DNA of 64,000 nt. It comes from Haliclona indistincta (taxonomy: Eukaryota > Porifera > Demospongiae > Haplosclerida > Chalinidae). The stretch's first letter is position 1; each line of letters starts with the position of its first letter. Both the position numbers and the translations under genes were made by a program. Below the pieces are notes generated by a model that did no database searches, had not been told where the DNA came from, and saw only the letters and a list, made by a program, of their open reading frames with translations. Shown piece by piece: positions 52,571 through 64,000 of this stretch. The stretch is taken from assembly GCA_964017065.1 (NCBI GenBank), contig OZ024786.1, positions 4,689,781 through 4,753,780 of the forward strand, written 5' to 3'.

Positions 52571-53633
52571 AATAATAATAATTATAATTCTTGAAATGTC
52601 AAATCATAACTAGTCACAACATAACTATACTTCTAGTTGAATGCTCAGAACAAGATAAAATGAAGTTAAAACAAAAGTCTAGAAATATTAATTGCGTGAC
52701 TATAGCGACAATATGTAACTAAAAATATTCATAATTGTAACCAAACAGAACTTACATCACAGTACAACACTCTTGTCAACAATGTCTCTTTACCAACTAA
52801 TGCGTTCAACGAAAACATTTAGAGCACACAAAGCTTCTAGTGACATTGACATTAATAACTATCTCATCACAAAGCTTCTAGTGATCAATGCTGAACAGCC
52901 TGATAATACACTGGTGGCTGAATCTAATACCAGCAGACAAACACGCACAGTCCTCTCTAAGAGTGGTGACACTTAGTCGATACTACAATGTAGACATACA
53001 ATACATAGCTACTCAATAATTATAACACAGAAGCATTTGACACAGAAGCATATTTATACGTGGCGCACATAGCACAATCTCGGGGTAGGTGATTTTGCTA
53101 TTCAAGTAACTGATAGGGCTGTCCAGAGTTGTAGGTTCTATTTGCACATAGAGAACAAAACTATAGTGTACAACTGAACATTGTTATAAACCACAATGGT
53201 TTCGATGCCTCACTAACAAGTAGTGACTTCAACCAACAATCCTCACACTAATACAACACAGACTGACTCCCACACCAGCCAGCAAACAATTCTTAACTTG
53301 CGCATTGACAAGGAGTGCCGTCAAAAGTGACAAGCGATAGCACAATGTAGACACATTGAGCTACCCAACTAGTAGCTACTCAATATAACACAGAAGCATT
53401 TGATAGCTGAGCACAAGACGAGAGCATACACCCTCACATTGTAGTAAGAAACACGTGACCCATTCGCTAACGTGCCCCAGCTTCACACATCTGGTATACC
53501 ATTTACCATCATAAACGCAGTCTAGTTGTGGCTTACTTGGACACATAACCACGTGGCACATCACCTTGCGAGCTCGAACAACGATCATTGATGCATACCA
53601 GTCCGCTGTTTATGTCCAGTCGCTACCTTCGAG

Positions 53634-54118
53634 TCATTAGTCACCTAAGCAGAGCAGAGAAACATTCGTAAACCAAACATAGATAAAATACATTGTTTAG
53701 TAGTCACAAACCTGTATGGAATTCGAACAAACAACGCGGAAACACCGCGATGGCAGCCGATAAAGACAGCTGCTTGTTCACCGCCATTTTGAACATTAGT
53801 CTTCACGTGGAGATATTGCGCAATAACTGTAGGTGTGGCCGAGATTCTCGTCATACCCGCCTACTTTACATTGTAGCTTCTGTTCAGCTCGCAGGTATTA
53901 TAGTAATTAGAAACGGGGTACGGACCCGCTTTATGGACCAACGTCAAGATGGCGGCGTAAAGTATGCTTTGCTGCCTAGCGGCGCACACGACCCACTTCG
54001 TGCTGATTTCGCTCAACCTTCTTCTTACACATCGTCCAAATTGAGAGATGGTGCCTTGGTTTCACTTGGCCGAATTGATTTGTCCACAGAATTCAATAGC
54101 GCTGATCGCGATATCGAG
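53634..54118 (+). repeat. 485-bp direct repeat A, left copy
   Basis: Starts TCATTAGTCACC and ends GATATCGAG. The mate at 56047-56531 differs at a single visible position (CGACCCACTT versus CGACACACTT). CGAG occurs just before the left copy and at the end of the right copy, a possible 4-bp target duplication. An ORF starting at the ATG at 53750 crosses it, but no family is recognised. Confidence 0.95.
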
Positions 54119-56046
54119 CATTACCAGCTAATAACGACATCCTGTTACAATTTCCGTATACTAAATTAACTTGTGTCCGTATACTTCCCTTAGTTAATGT
54201 ATTAGTTCTATTGGGAGATGAACTTCTAGCAGTCATCCTGGCTGACGTGAACACAAATTTATATTTGCCGACCCCAGAGAGCAAACTTCAGCTCATTGGC
54301 TACTGATTGGTATAAAAAGTGTTGCAGAAAGGCAGCGAGAAAGCGTTCCAAAACGGGGTTGAAAGTCGCGACCGTCGCTCAATTGCAATTGTATTGGCGA
54401 GGTCTAAAAACATGGTTTTTTCAAATTTTGAACGACTGTCGCTTGAAAAGCTTTAAACTTTTTCTATTTGCCGGCCCCAGGTTTGATAGAGTGCCTTTTT
54501 AGGTATCGAGTGGTATGGTCGAAATTTATACTGGGACATGGGAACACGTTCCCTTTTGGGGGTAAAGTTGGGTTATTTTCAAGTTCTTCCTCGTTGTACA
54601 AACAGTATCAACAGCTGCTTTTGTAAGTTCAAATTCAAATTTACGCAATGGCTAACATTGTCTATGGTGTCTCTCTAGGTGCTCATAAGCCCTTTGTTGA
54701 CGACGAGATGGATTCTAGAAGTCACCGCGGGGCTTGCCGATCAGTGTCGCCGCCTCATGCCGACCGAGATCGTCCCGCTGGCGTCTCTGTCAACATCGTG
54801 CTATTTCAGCAGGACACTGGAGCGATGGAGAGCAACGTCTTCTTGTGCCCGACTGTGAACCAATATAGACGGCATCATTACAAAGCTATACCAGCTACCT
54901 GGAGCTTCTGGCATACCGTACTCTATCTGTACCACCGAATGATAGCTATGGCATTGACACGTCTTTTGCGAGCGATTGGAGCTTACAGAGAGCATACTGT
55001 ATAAAGGGCAAGTTTACTAGTATTGGTGTGTATAAAGGAATAGTGTTGGCTTGTGCTTCAGACAGAGCACTAAGCTGCTGACTCAATAGCTGGCTGCATA
55101 CATTGTTGACCACACCTCTCTCTCTTTGTTTCTCGCAACAGTCTCAAACCAAGTGTAAGCTCTTGTCTGGACACAAGTAGCAAAGTAAATGACCTCTTGA
55201 TCATCCAGTAGCAATGTTGATTTTACCTTTTTCTCTCGGCAAGGCTTTAAGTTCAAGAAATGCATCCAGAGACGACTACGATTGAACTCTCTAAACTTTT
55301 GCTCTTGAAAAGACTTGAATACATGCTAGTATTGTTCTATCTATGCAGTGATAGTCAAGTATGATTGAACAATTTAAAACAGTACAATAAGATAAGACAA
55401 TACAAACAGGCGACAGATCTGTGAGGGGGAAAACACCAGTCACACACACTGTTTATGAGAATCTTATTAAACATACTGTTTAGCAGAATGAGTGATGTCT
55501 CTATCCAGCAGGACTCTCTATCCACTATCCAGCAGGACTCCTCTTTACAATAGCCCTCCCGGGACGAGATGCAACAACAATTGCTCTGCCAAAAGACACC
55601 ATAGACTTTATAATTATCACACATCATTACTAGCAGCATTGCTGCAGCTATACATGAGTATCTGACGCCCATACCTGTACTGTAGGCCAAATTTCGTGGG
55701 TGCTATAGTGTGTACTACCGTGCTAACCTTCCATATTCTTGTTTGGAACAGTCGCTCGGCCCTTTCATACGGTCGTACCACCCGCTACAGTACTGAAACC
55801 AAGCTCTGATGTATAGGCGACTGAGCTGACGGTGGTCCTGGGTATAGATTAGCTGCTCAGACCGCCTTATAATCCGTCAGCTGCCTCAGGAGAAGAGTAG
55901 TTCTGGCTAGCTGTAGTCCTCGTGCTCGCCGCCATTTCTTGTTACTATGGAAATCCCGCGCTCGTCAGTGCTTTATCGTGATACGCAGTGCAATTATTAG
56001 TAAAACACGCGTGAACTGAATTCCGCGTCATGTCCTCCTTTTCTGG
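54119..56046 (+). mobile_element. Unit B, 1.93 kb, between A repeats
   Basis: Ends are ACCAGCTAATAACG... and ...CCTTTTCTGGT, giving a short ACCAG inverted terminus. A nearly identical copy lies inverted at 61659-63531 without A repeats, so B is a mobile or duplicated unit in its own right. It holds small ORFs on both strands (54296-54502 +, 54648-55004 +, 55083-55265 -, 55355-55690 -). No transposase, RT or integrase is found, so any movement would depend on another element. Confidence 0.6.
55442..55672 (-). CDS. Possible secreted Cys-rich peptide in unit B
   Basis: The ATG at about 55672 starts a typical signal-peptide shape (M-G-V-R-Y-S-C-I-A-A-A-M-L-L-V-M-M-C). It is followed by a cysteine-rich region (N-C-C-C-I, Y-C-K-E-E-S-C-W, R-E-S-C-W) with an internal repeat (E-S-C-W-I). 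In the inverted copy at 62031-62261 the frame is the same for 76 codons and then stops. In this copy it reads on for about 30 codons because of an indel. The ATG sits in a CAG|GTATGG context, so it could instead be an intron start. No toxin or growth-factor family is recognised; it is only a candidate. Confidence 0.3.
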
Positions 56047-56531
56047 TCATTAGTCACCTAAGCAGAGCAGAGAAACATTCGTAAACCAAACATAGATAAA
56101 ATACATTGTTTAGTAGTCACAAACCTGTATGGAATTCGAACAAACAACGCGGAAACACCGCGATGGCAGCCGATAAAGACAGCTGCTTGTTCACCGCCAT
56201 TTTGAACATTAGTCTTCACGTGGAGATATTGCGCAATAACTGTAGGTGTGGCCGAGATTCTCGTCATACCCGCCTACTTTACATTGTAGCTTCTGTTCAG
56301 CTCGCAGGTATTATAGTAATTAGAAACGGGGTACGGACCCGCTTTATGGACCAACGTCAAGATGGCGGCGTAAAGTATGCTTTGCTGCCTAGCGGCGCAC
56401 ACGACACACTTCGTGCTGATTTCGCTCAACCTTCTTCTTACACATCGTCCAAATTGAGAGATGGTGCCTTGGTTTCACTTGGCCGAATTGATTTGTCCAC
56501 AGAATTCAATAGCGCTGATCGCGATATCGAG
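56047..56531 (+). repeat. 485-bp direct repeat A, right copy
   Basis: Mate of 53634-54118. It is followed by GCGAGTCGAGCC, which differs from the B sequence following the left copy. Confidence 0.95.
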
Positions 56532-57149
56532 GCGAGTCGAGCCTACAATTCCCTATAGTTCTTTTTGTTACTGTAACACTGCTGTCTCACATGCATAATG
56601 TGACACAACTGCAAGTAGAATAATCCTGTATAATGTATAAGTAGTAGATTAATCAAGTGCGTTGGTCCATCTGCAAATGAACTGTTCACATTTGGACCAA
56701 GTCGCTCGGACCAAGTGTATACAATGGTGTACTACAAAATAAGTGCGTTAGTCCATCTGTGGCAACAAAACTGTTCAGGTGTAATGCTGAACTACAAATT
56801 TAGGAGTATCCACATTACAAACTGCTTCATTTTGCTGCTAAATGATTATAGCTAGCTATATAAATTTTGGTCCACTTGATAATAAAATCGGATCATTTCC
56901 TGTTAATAATTGTCCAGTATATAAAATAAAGGTAGATTATTCAAGTGATGGTCTATTTGCAAATAAAATTGTTCACAATTGGACCAACGTACTACAGACT
57001 CATTGAAATAAGTATTATTATCGGTAAGATATCAAAAAAATAAACAAGATACCAGTGAAATAAAGCAAGAATTATCGATGATACTATAGAGGGACACTGT
57101 TGTTTGAATGCTGATGGTGTTAGCCTTGGCTTGGGACATCTGTGCATGC
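56532..57149. other. Spacer with short degenerate repeats
   Basis: GTGCGTTGGTCCATCTG, TTAGTCCATCTG and TGGTCTATTTG words repeat at about 56658, 56748 and 56947, each followed by GTTCA(C/G). No gene. Confidence 0.6.
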
Positions 57150-59285
57150 TGAGAACAACCTCGTATGCATTGAACGACAATATTCAACTCACATATCTTG
57201 GTTATTTCCATGATATCTCATTATATCTTGGAATATCTTTAATTATTTCAAGGTATTAACTCTTCGTCGATTACTCAATGGAGCAAAATTATTAATTGAG
57301 TATAATTACTTTAACTTGAATTCTAGCAGTAAATTGACACATTTTTAATCTGCATAGACTTTGAACTTATAATAAGGTACATGCTTGGTCCAAATGTGAC
57401 CAGTTTTAGCTACGGATGGACCACTGAAAAGTTACTGCATATCCTGGTTACAGTCATGGCACTTTCAAAGAAATAGTATCTATTATTATCCCACTGTCAT
57501 CTTCATCAATTACCCAATGGAGCAAAAAATTAATAATTGAGTATAATCACCTTAACTTGAATTCTAGCAGTAAACTGACACATTTGTAATCTGCATTGAC
57601 TTTGAACTAGTAATACTGTGCATGCTTGGTCCAAATGTGATCAGTTTTAGTTACGGATGGACCAAAAGTTACTGTATATCCTGGTGAAAGTCAAGTAAGA
57701 ATTAGAGGCTTTCAAAGAAGTAGTAGTACTGCTAGTCTACTCAATGCTCACTGTATCACTTGTACATGGCATTGTCATTCCGAGAACAACCTCGTATGCA
57801 TTGAACGACAATATTCAACTCACATATCTTGGTTATTTCCATGATATCTCATTATATCTTGGGATATCTTTGATTATTTTCGACAATGTCTTGGGATATC
57901 TTAAATTATTTCGAGGATATCTTCTGATATTATTATCCCACTGTCATCTTTTTCAATTATTCAATGGAGCAAAAGATTATTAATGGACTGTAATTACTTA
58001 CACTTGAATTCTAGCAATAAATTGACACATTTCTAATATGCATTGCTAGTAATACTGTGCATGCTTGGTCCAAATGTGATCAGTTTTTGTTACAGATGGA
58101 CCAAAAGTTAATATCCTGGTGAAAGTCAAGTAAGAATTAGATGCTTTCAAAGAAGTAGTAGTACTATAAGTCTACTCAATGCTCATTGTATCACTAGTAC
58201 ATGGCATTGTCATGCCGAGAACAACCTCATATGCCAATATTCAACTCACATTTCCATGATATTTTCAACTCACATTTGGTTATTTCCATGATATCTCATT
58301 ATATCTTGGGATATGTTTAATTATTTCGAGGATATCTTCTGATATTATTATCATCCCACTGTCATCTTCATCATTACCCAATGGAAATAATTGAGTATAA
58401 TTACATTAACTTGAATTCTAGCAGTAAATTGACACATTTGTAATATGCATTGACTTTGAACTAGTAATACTGTGCATGCTTGGTCCAAATGTGATCAGTT
58501 TTAGTTATACGGATGGACCAAAAGTTACTGTATATCCTGGTCAAAGTCAACTAACAATTAGATGCTTTCAAAGAAGTAGTAGTACTACTAGTCTACTCAA
58601 TGCTCATTGTATCACTAGTACATGGCATTGTCATGCCGAGAACAACCTCATATGCATTGAACGACAATATCCAACTCAAATATCTTGGTTATTTCCATGA
58701 TATCTCATTATATCTTGGGATATCTTTAAGTATTTCAAGGATATCTTCTCATATTTTATCCCATGGTCATCTTGATCAATTACACAATGGAGCAAAAAAT
58801 CTATAATTACTGAATTGTAGCAGTAAATTGACACATTTTTAATCTGCATAGACTTTGAACTTGTAATAATGTGCATGCTTGGTCCAAATGTGACCAGTTT
58901 TAGCTACAGATGGACTACTGAAAAGTTACTGCATATCCTGGTTACAGTCATGGCGCTTTCAAAGAAATAGTATTACTACTAGTCTACTCTGACCCATCAC
59001 ATGCTCACTGTATCACTAGTATGTGGCATTGTCATGCCGAGAACAACCTCATATGCATTGAACTACAATATTCAACTCAAATATCTTGGTTATTTCCATG
59101 ATATCTCATTATATCTTGGAATATCTTTAATTATTTCAAGGTATTAACTCTTCGTCGATTACTCAATGGAGCAAAAATTATTAATTGAGTATAATTACTT
59201 TAACTTGAATTCTAGCAGTAAATTGACACATTTGTAATATGCATTGACTTTGAACTTATAATAAGGTACATGCTTGGTCCGCAAT
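57150..59285 (+). repeat. Tandem array of ~400-bp units
   Basis: The anchor GAGAACAACCTC occurs near 57150, 57780, 58218, 58638 and 59039. TGCTTGGTCC occurs near 57382, 57623, 58062, 58477, 58875 and 59270. Units are 396-440 bp with internal losses in the first ones. Each contains ATATCTCATTATATCTTGG, then TCAATTA(C)(T/C)CAATGGAGCAAAA. The ORFs in it are chance. Confidence 0.9.
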
Positions 59286-60201
59286 ATTAGTGAGATACTA
59301 AACTTGTCAGCCATGTTTGGATTTCGCCGTATACACTAACATGTACGGAGTTACATGCTCCCTCGCCGGCTTGATATGCTCCAGACTGTACGCATGCTGC
59401 CTTCTTTTGTTTAGAGATGCTGAATGCTGACTGTACTCACTGATTGTCAATGTATCTACTAGTTCCAAAGAACTAGAGTGCATGTAAGTATTTGTGGTTT
59501 ACTGACATTTTGGACTACTAAGGATGAGTCTTCTTCACTAGTCACTATCTTCAGTGATTGGCAATAAATTAATGGCATTACATTAAATGACATTATTTTT
59601 ATCACATTAATTTATTGTTGACAATCATTTTAATGTGGTTTATGGATATGGTACAGAAGGTGATCAGAGACAAAGCTAGTGATGCCGATACTGATGATTC
59701 TGATGAGGAGTGAGGACCAGTGACACTCTATCTCTATGTTGTTATACTCTATCTCTGTGATACTTTATAATCCTTTATAATTATGAGGTATAACATGCGT
59801 GTGTATGTGTGTATGTGCACTATGCATAATTATGCACTCGTGGTACATTATAATGAATAATGATCATTAATTTATTGTTTTGATATTCGTAGACAACAAT
59901 AATATCCAATATTATTGTTCCAATCACTGACTATCTTACGCCAGAATATGCTACTTCAAATCAGGACACTACAAATGCTGTGAGCAAACTAGCAGAGTGT
60001 ACATAAGTTGTCTCATCAATTTTTACAGAGTCAGACATATTCAAAATTTGACAACACCACTCTACTGACTAAATTGTTTCACTCAACGCTTTGAAGATCT
60101 CTTGCGGAGAAAGAATGGTTAGCAACAAAAATAGTGGTATATGTGGTTGATCTCTTTCTTCCTTCTCCTTGCCTCTCCCTACTTTCTCTCTCTCTCTCCA
60201 G
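59286..60201. other. Spacer, possible gene end
   Basis: Around 59654-59713 an open stretch ends D-A-D-T-D-D-S-D-E-E and TGA; it could be the acidic end of a gene, but no upstream exon was found. Confidence 0.3.
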
Positions 60202-60342
60202 GTGTATATTGTGTTTGCTTATGGTACATGTACCACTAATTCTGGGAATACTTTCACTGTAACTGGAGAACCTCAGATTACTGCCTCGTACTTGCTAAAG
60301 CAGATTCTCAAATGCCCGTTTGAGCAGGAGCCCATAACGTGA
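60202..60342 (+). CDS. Possible terminal exon of unknown protein
   Basis: After a pyrimidine-rich tract and CTCCAG (acceptor), the frame reads V-Y-I-V-F-A-Y-G-T-C-T-T-N-S, then S-Y-L-L-K-Q-I-L-K-C-P-F-E-Q, and stops at TGA. Strong acceptor, 46 codons, no family recognised. Confidence 0.3.
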   Translation: MYIVFAYGTCTTNSGNTFTVTGEPQITASYLLKQILKCPFEQEPIT

Positions 60343-60574
60343 AAGTAACGAGTGACTAGTAGAATCCTTGAGGAACTAAGAGACACACGTCTGGTACTAG
60401 TGTCCTACTACAGTACTACAGCAAACACAGATTCCGGCTAAGCACCATGCAGTGACCTTGCCTTGTGAATATCATACTATAGCGCTCTCTTGCTCTCCAT
60501 TCTCCACGCACGAAAACAATTTACAGAATGATGGTGAGACCAACTTTTAATTTTTACACACACCCAAATTTAAC

Positions 60575-60800
60575 AATACAAAAGAGCCATGCTCCTACAT
60601 GACACATGGGGATAGTGAAGCACAAACAAAAGAGAAAAGAAAAGAGCCGTGTCCCCCTCCACGACACACAACAGGCTGTACATTTTTTTGTTTTTTTTTT
60701 ATATTTTAGGGGAGGGAGGAGAAATAGAAGGAGGAAGATATGAAAGAGCTGTGCCCCAACACAACACATGGAGAAGAAGCACAAACATAAGATCAAGAGT
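60575..60800. repeat. Degenerate repeat of AAAGAGC(C/T)(A/G)TG...ACACATGG blocks
   Basis: Three copies of a ~75-base purine-rich block containing AAAGAGC, ACGACACA/ACACATGG and GAAGCACAAACA, separated by a T-run at 60686-60700. Confidence 0.55.
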
Positions 60801-60811
60801 AGATAGTTGAG

Positions 60812-61196
60812 TGTATCAAGAGTAAAGCATAGTTGAATGTATCAAGAGTACCATAGTTGAATGTATCAAGAGTACCATGGTTGAATGTATCAAGAGTACC
60901 ATAGTTGAATGTATCAAGAGTACCATGGTTGAATGTATCAAGAGTACCATGGTTGAGTGTATCAAGAGTACCATGGTTGAATGTATCAAGAGTACCATGG
61001 TTGAATGTATCAAGAGTACCATGGTTGAGTGTATCAAGAGTACCATGGTTGAGTGTATCAAGAGTACCATAGTTGAATGTATCAAGAGTAAAGCACAGTT
61101 GAATGTATCAAGAGTACCATGGTTGAATGTATCAAGAGTACCATAGTTGAATGTATCAAGAGTACCATAGTTGAATGTATCAAGAGTACCATGGTT
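60812..61196. repeat. 24-bp minisatellite, about 16 units
   Basis: Unit TTGAATGTATCAAGAGTACC followed by ATGG or ATAG. Variants alternate GAATG/GAGTG and CCATGG/CCATAG, with AAAGCA replacing ACCAT in units 1 and 12. It stays open on both strands in one frame each (V-E-C-I-K-S-T-M on plus, L-I-H-S-T-M-V-L on minus). Confidence 0.95.
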
Positions 61197-61658
61197 GATC
61201 AGAGTTACTGAAACGGACCGTTTGCAGGAGCTATAAAGAATAGGGATCCTGGTCCCGCGCCCTGAGCTATGACCAGGACCCCCAAACTATGGATAGGAGA
61301 TGAAAGAATGTCTGTTCCCCATGTTTGGTAGTTTGATAACTCATTTCGAATTCTTTCAGTAACTAACTGTAAAAAACATACCTATTATTTGCCAACAAAA
61401 TAATATTATAGCTTACTATGGGCATTTGGTGATACAATAAAGAGTTGGGTATTTGAAATGCCCTACCAGTTATGAATTTATGAGTAGCACCTCCATTTGC
61501 AGCAATCAGTTGTTCCAACCACACACGAAAATTTCTGGCTGAATCAGCAGGAGTGTTGCCTGTAAAAATATTCTAGTGTCATAATGAATATTTGCGTATT
61601 GGAATGCATTGTAATTTTGTAAGGAATGTACTAATATAGTAACGCCATGTTATGCATT
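61197..61658. other. Non-genic interval
   Basis: No gene. A short stretch (about 61475-61565) can be read in part on the minus strand as P-A-D-S-A-R-N-F-R-V-W-L-E-Q-L, but no family is sure. Confidence 0.35.
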
Positions 61659-63531
61659 ACCAGAAAAGGAGGACATGACGCGGAATTCAGTTCACGCGTG
61701 GTATACGAATAATTGCACTGCGTATCACGATAAACCACTGACGAGCGCGGGATTTCCATAGTAACAAGAAATGGCGGCGAGCACGAGGACTACAGCTAGC
61801 CAGAACTACTCTTCTCCTGAGGCAGCTGACGGATTATAAGGCGGTCTGAGCAGCTAATCTATACCCAGGACCACCGTCAGCTCCGTCGCCTATACATCAG
61901 AGCTTGGTTTCGGTACTGTAGCGGGTGGTATGACCGTATGAAACCGAGCGACTGTTCCAAACAAGAATATGGAAGGTTAGCACGGTAGTACACACTATAG
62001 CACCCACGAAATTTAGCCTACGGTACAGGTATGGGCTTCAGATACTCATGTATAGCTGCAGCAATGCTGCTAGTAGTGATGTGTGATAATTATAAAGTCT
62101 ATGGTGTCTTTTGGCAGAGCAATTGTTGTTGCATCTCGTCCCGGGAGGGCTATTGTAAAGAGGAGTCCTGCTGGATAGTGGATAGAGAGTCCTGCTGGAT
62201 AGAGACATCACTCATTCTGCTAAATAGTATGTTTAATAAGATTCTCATAAACAGTGTGTGACTGGTGTTTCCCCCTCACAGATCTGTCGCCTGTTTGTAT
62301 TGTCGTACTGTTTTAAACTGTTCAATCATACTTGACTATCACTGCATAGATAGAACAATACTAGCATGTATTCAAGTCTTTTCAAGAACAAAAGTTTAGA
62401 GAGTTCAATCGTAGTCGTCTCTGGATGCATTTCTTGAACTTAAAGCCTTGCCGAGAGAAAAAGGTAAAATCAGCATTGCTACTGGAAGATCAAGAGGTCA
62501 TTTACTTTGCTACTTGTGTCCAGACAAGGGCTTGCACTTGGTTTGAGACTGTTGCGAGAAACAAAGAAAGAGAGGTGTGGTCAACAATGTATGCAGCCAG
62601 CTATTGAGTCAGCAGCTTAGTGCTCTGTCTGAAGCACAAGCCAACACTATTCCTTTATACACACCAAGACTAGTAAACTTGCCCTTTATACAGTATGCTC
62701 TCTGTAAGCTCCAATCGCTCGCAAAAGACGTGTCAATGCTATAGCTATCATTCAGGTAGCTGGTATAGCTTTGTAATGATGCCGTCTACATTGGTTCACA
62801 GTCGGGCACAAGAAGACGTTGCTCTCCATCGCTCCAGTGTCCTGCTGAAATAGCACGATGTTGACAGAGACGCCAGCGGGACGATCTCGGTCGGCATGAG
62901 GCGGCGACACTGATCGGCAAGCCCCGCGGTGACTTCTAGAATCCATCTCGTCGTCAACAAAGGGCTTATGAGCACCTAGAGAGACACCATAGACAGTGTT
63001 AGCCATTGCGTAAATTTGAATTTGAACTTACAAAAGCAGCTGTTGATACTGTTTGTACAACGAGGAAGAACTTGAAAATCACCCAACTTTACCCCCAAAA
63101 GGGAACGTGTTCCCATGTCCCAGTATAAATTTCGACCATACCATTCGATACCTAAAAAGGCACTCTATCAAACCTGGGGCCGGCAAATAGAAAAAGTTTA
63201 AAGCTTTTCAAGCGACAGTCGTTCAAAATTTGAAAAAACCATGTTTTTAGACCTCGCCAATACAATTGCAATTGAGCGACGGTCGCGACTTTCAACCCCG
63301 TTTTGGAACGCTTTCTCGCTGCCTTTCTGCAACACTTTTTATACCAATCAGTAGCCAATGAGCTGAAGTTTGCTCTCTGGGGTAGGCAAATATAAATTTG
63401 TGTTCACGTCAGCCAGGATGACTGCTAGAAGTTCATCTCCCAATAGAACTAATACATTAACTAAGGGAAGTATACGGACACAAGTTAATTTAGTATACGG
63501 AAATTGTAACAGGATGTCGTTATTAGCTGGT
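61659..63531 (-). mobile_element. Unit B, inverted copy
   Basis: Reverse complement of 54119-56046 with few substitutions and a deletion of about 37 bases near 62758. The left end is CATTACCAGAAAAGG and the right end is GCTGGTAATG, so this copy has CATTACCAG at both ends. No A repeats and no clear direct target duplication. ORFs 62031-62261 (+), 62425-62607 (+), 62752-63006 (-) and 63152-63358 (-) correspond to those of the first copy. Confidence 0.85.
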
Positions 63532-63693
63532 AATGGACATCACTATTTTTTGTACAACATCCCGTTGCTGCTAAAGGTCTCTTTGGCATCAACAGTACAT
63601 AGTCCATCTCTTTGGCATGCAAAGTCCAAGTATGCATTTCTGAACATCCTGAAGCCCCAAAAATGCAAGTGTCAAGGGCATTCTCCCTTTGAA

Positions 63694-63949
63694 CAGGCCC
63701 GGCGCACCCAATAGGGCAGACCCGGCAGGTGCCGGACCAATAATTTTGGGCCACGATTATACAGAAGCGCTTTCCTTACGTTGCCACGAGCTAAACTGTG
63801 GCCATAGTCGCTCTACGAGTCAGTATAAACTCGTTTCGTAGACAGAGCTCTCGCCACCAAAACATTGAGCAAAGCGCAGGGGTCACACGCAATAAATATG
63901 AATATTAATGAGCTGCCGGTCCAATGAAAATTTGCTTCCGCCGGGCCTG
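63694..63949. mobile_element. 256-bp MITE with TTGAA duplication
   Basis: Terminal inverted repeats CAGGCCCGGCG are flanked by TTGAA at 63689-63693 and 63950-63954. There is no internal ORF. The superfamily is not certain from a 5-bp duplication. Confidence 0.75.
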
Positions 63950-64000
63950 TTGAACCCTGGTTGACAGGGCTTCACACCGCTGGCATCGAAGCCAGTTGAC

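Larger units (their letters stand above)
48915..53600. other. AT-rich non-genic interval with several duplications
   Basis: No supported gene. The listed repeats account for much of it. The small ORF 52773-52976 (67 codons) has no family. Confidence 0.5.

Noticed and set aside
53741..54169. 150-158-codon ORFs in both A repeats
   Set aside because: Identical because the DNA is a recent duplicate; no domain, no splice context, composition not convincing.
54119..56046. Simple DNA transposon with CATT duplication
   Set aside because: CATT flanks the first copy on both sides, but the inverted copy shows CATT and AATG, which fits a longer inverted end better than a target duplication.
57744..58806. 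ORFs in the 400-bp tandem units
   Set aside because: Frames vary between units and stops occur in most copies.
60812..61196. CRISPR-like array
   Set aside because: Repeats are directly tandem with no spacers, and the sequence is eukaryotic.
61659..63531. Helitron
   Set aside because: CTGG before T resembles a CTRR end, but both ends are inverted copies, there is no TC start and no Rep/helicase sequence.
63700..64000. tRNA or SINE head
   Set aside because: GC-rich stem-like words turned out to be MITE ends; no A/B box pair or cloverleaf could be drawn.

Overview
This is eukaryotic nuclear DNA, most likely from a sponge or another early-branching animal. I cannot prove the species. The window is AT-rich. 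Its exons are short and split by introns of about 45-250 bases with GT/AG ends, and it is full of broken transposon ORFs of types I associate with demosponge and cnidarian genomes. There are no operons, ribosome binding sites or CRISPR arrays. Family names below come from recognised protein motifs, because no database search was possible.

0-19 kb is mostly decayed mobile-element coding sequence: hAT-like, LINE 3' ends and several uncharacterised transposon-type fragments. It also holds a HECT-ligase-like fragment on the minus strand (3.4-4.1 kb), a Tudor-like exon at the left edge, and several small tandem or inverted duplications.

19-29 kb has the best spliced gene, five in-phase exons with a Myb/SANT-like N-terminus (19353-21148). 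It is followed by an A-run-frameshifted two-exon gene of an uncharacterised family, a ULP1/C48 protease fragment, and a chimera of a retrotransposon gag-like ORF with a Tigger/CENP-B-type transposase, bracketed by 166-169-bp direct repeats. The region ends with a partial gene and a coiled-coil ORF.

29-40 kb has a C2H2 zinc-finger pseudogene between direct repeats, a LINE remnant, and a small acidic-protein gene whose seven exons splice in phase (32999-39249). A complete 4.1-kb TTAA-inserting transposon (34975-39080) sits in one intron of that gene. It has 14-bp terminal inverted repeats and two long ORFs: a Mutator-like transposase and a YqaJ/lambda-exonuclease-like nuclease. This is the most interesting system in the window.

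40-48 kb has a small TA-flanked MITE and two nearly intact non-LTR retrotransposons head to tail: a 5'-truncated CR1/L2-type element and a 1069-codon element with a restriction-like endonuclease C-terminus. The second lies exactly between two (AAT)n runs. A Ty3/gypsy RT fragment follows.

48-64 kb is mainly AT-rich non-coding sequence with tandem and segmental repeats: 26-bp and 24-bp minisatellites, a ~400-bp tandem array, and a 1.9-kb unit (B) that is flanked by 485-bp direct repeats at 53.6-56.5 kb and recurs inverted at 61.7-63.5 kb. A 256-bp MITE with a TTGAA duplication lies near the right end.
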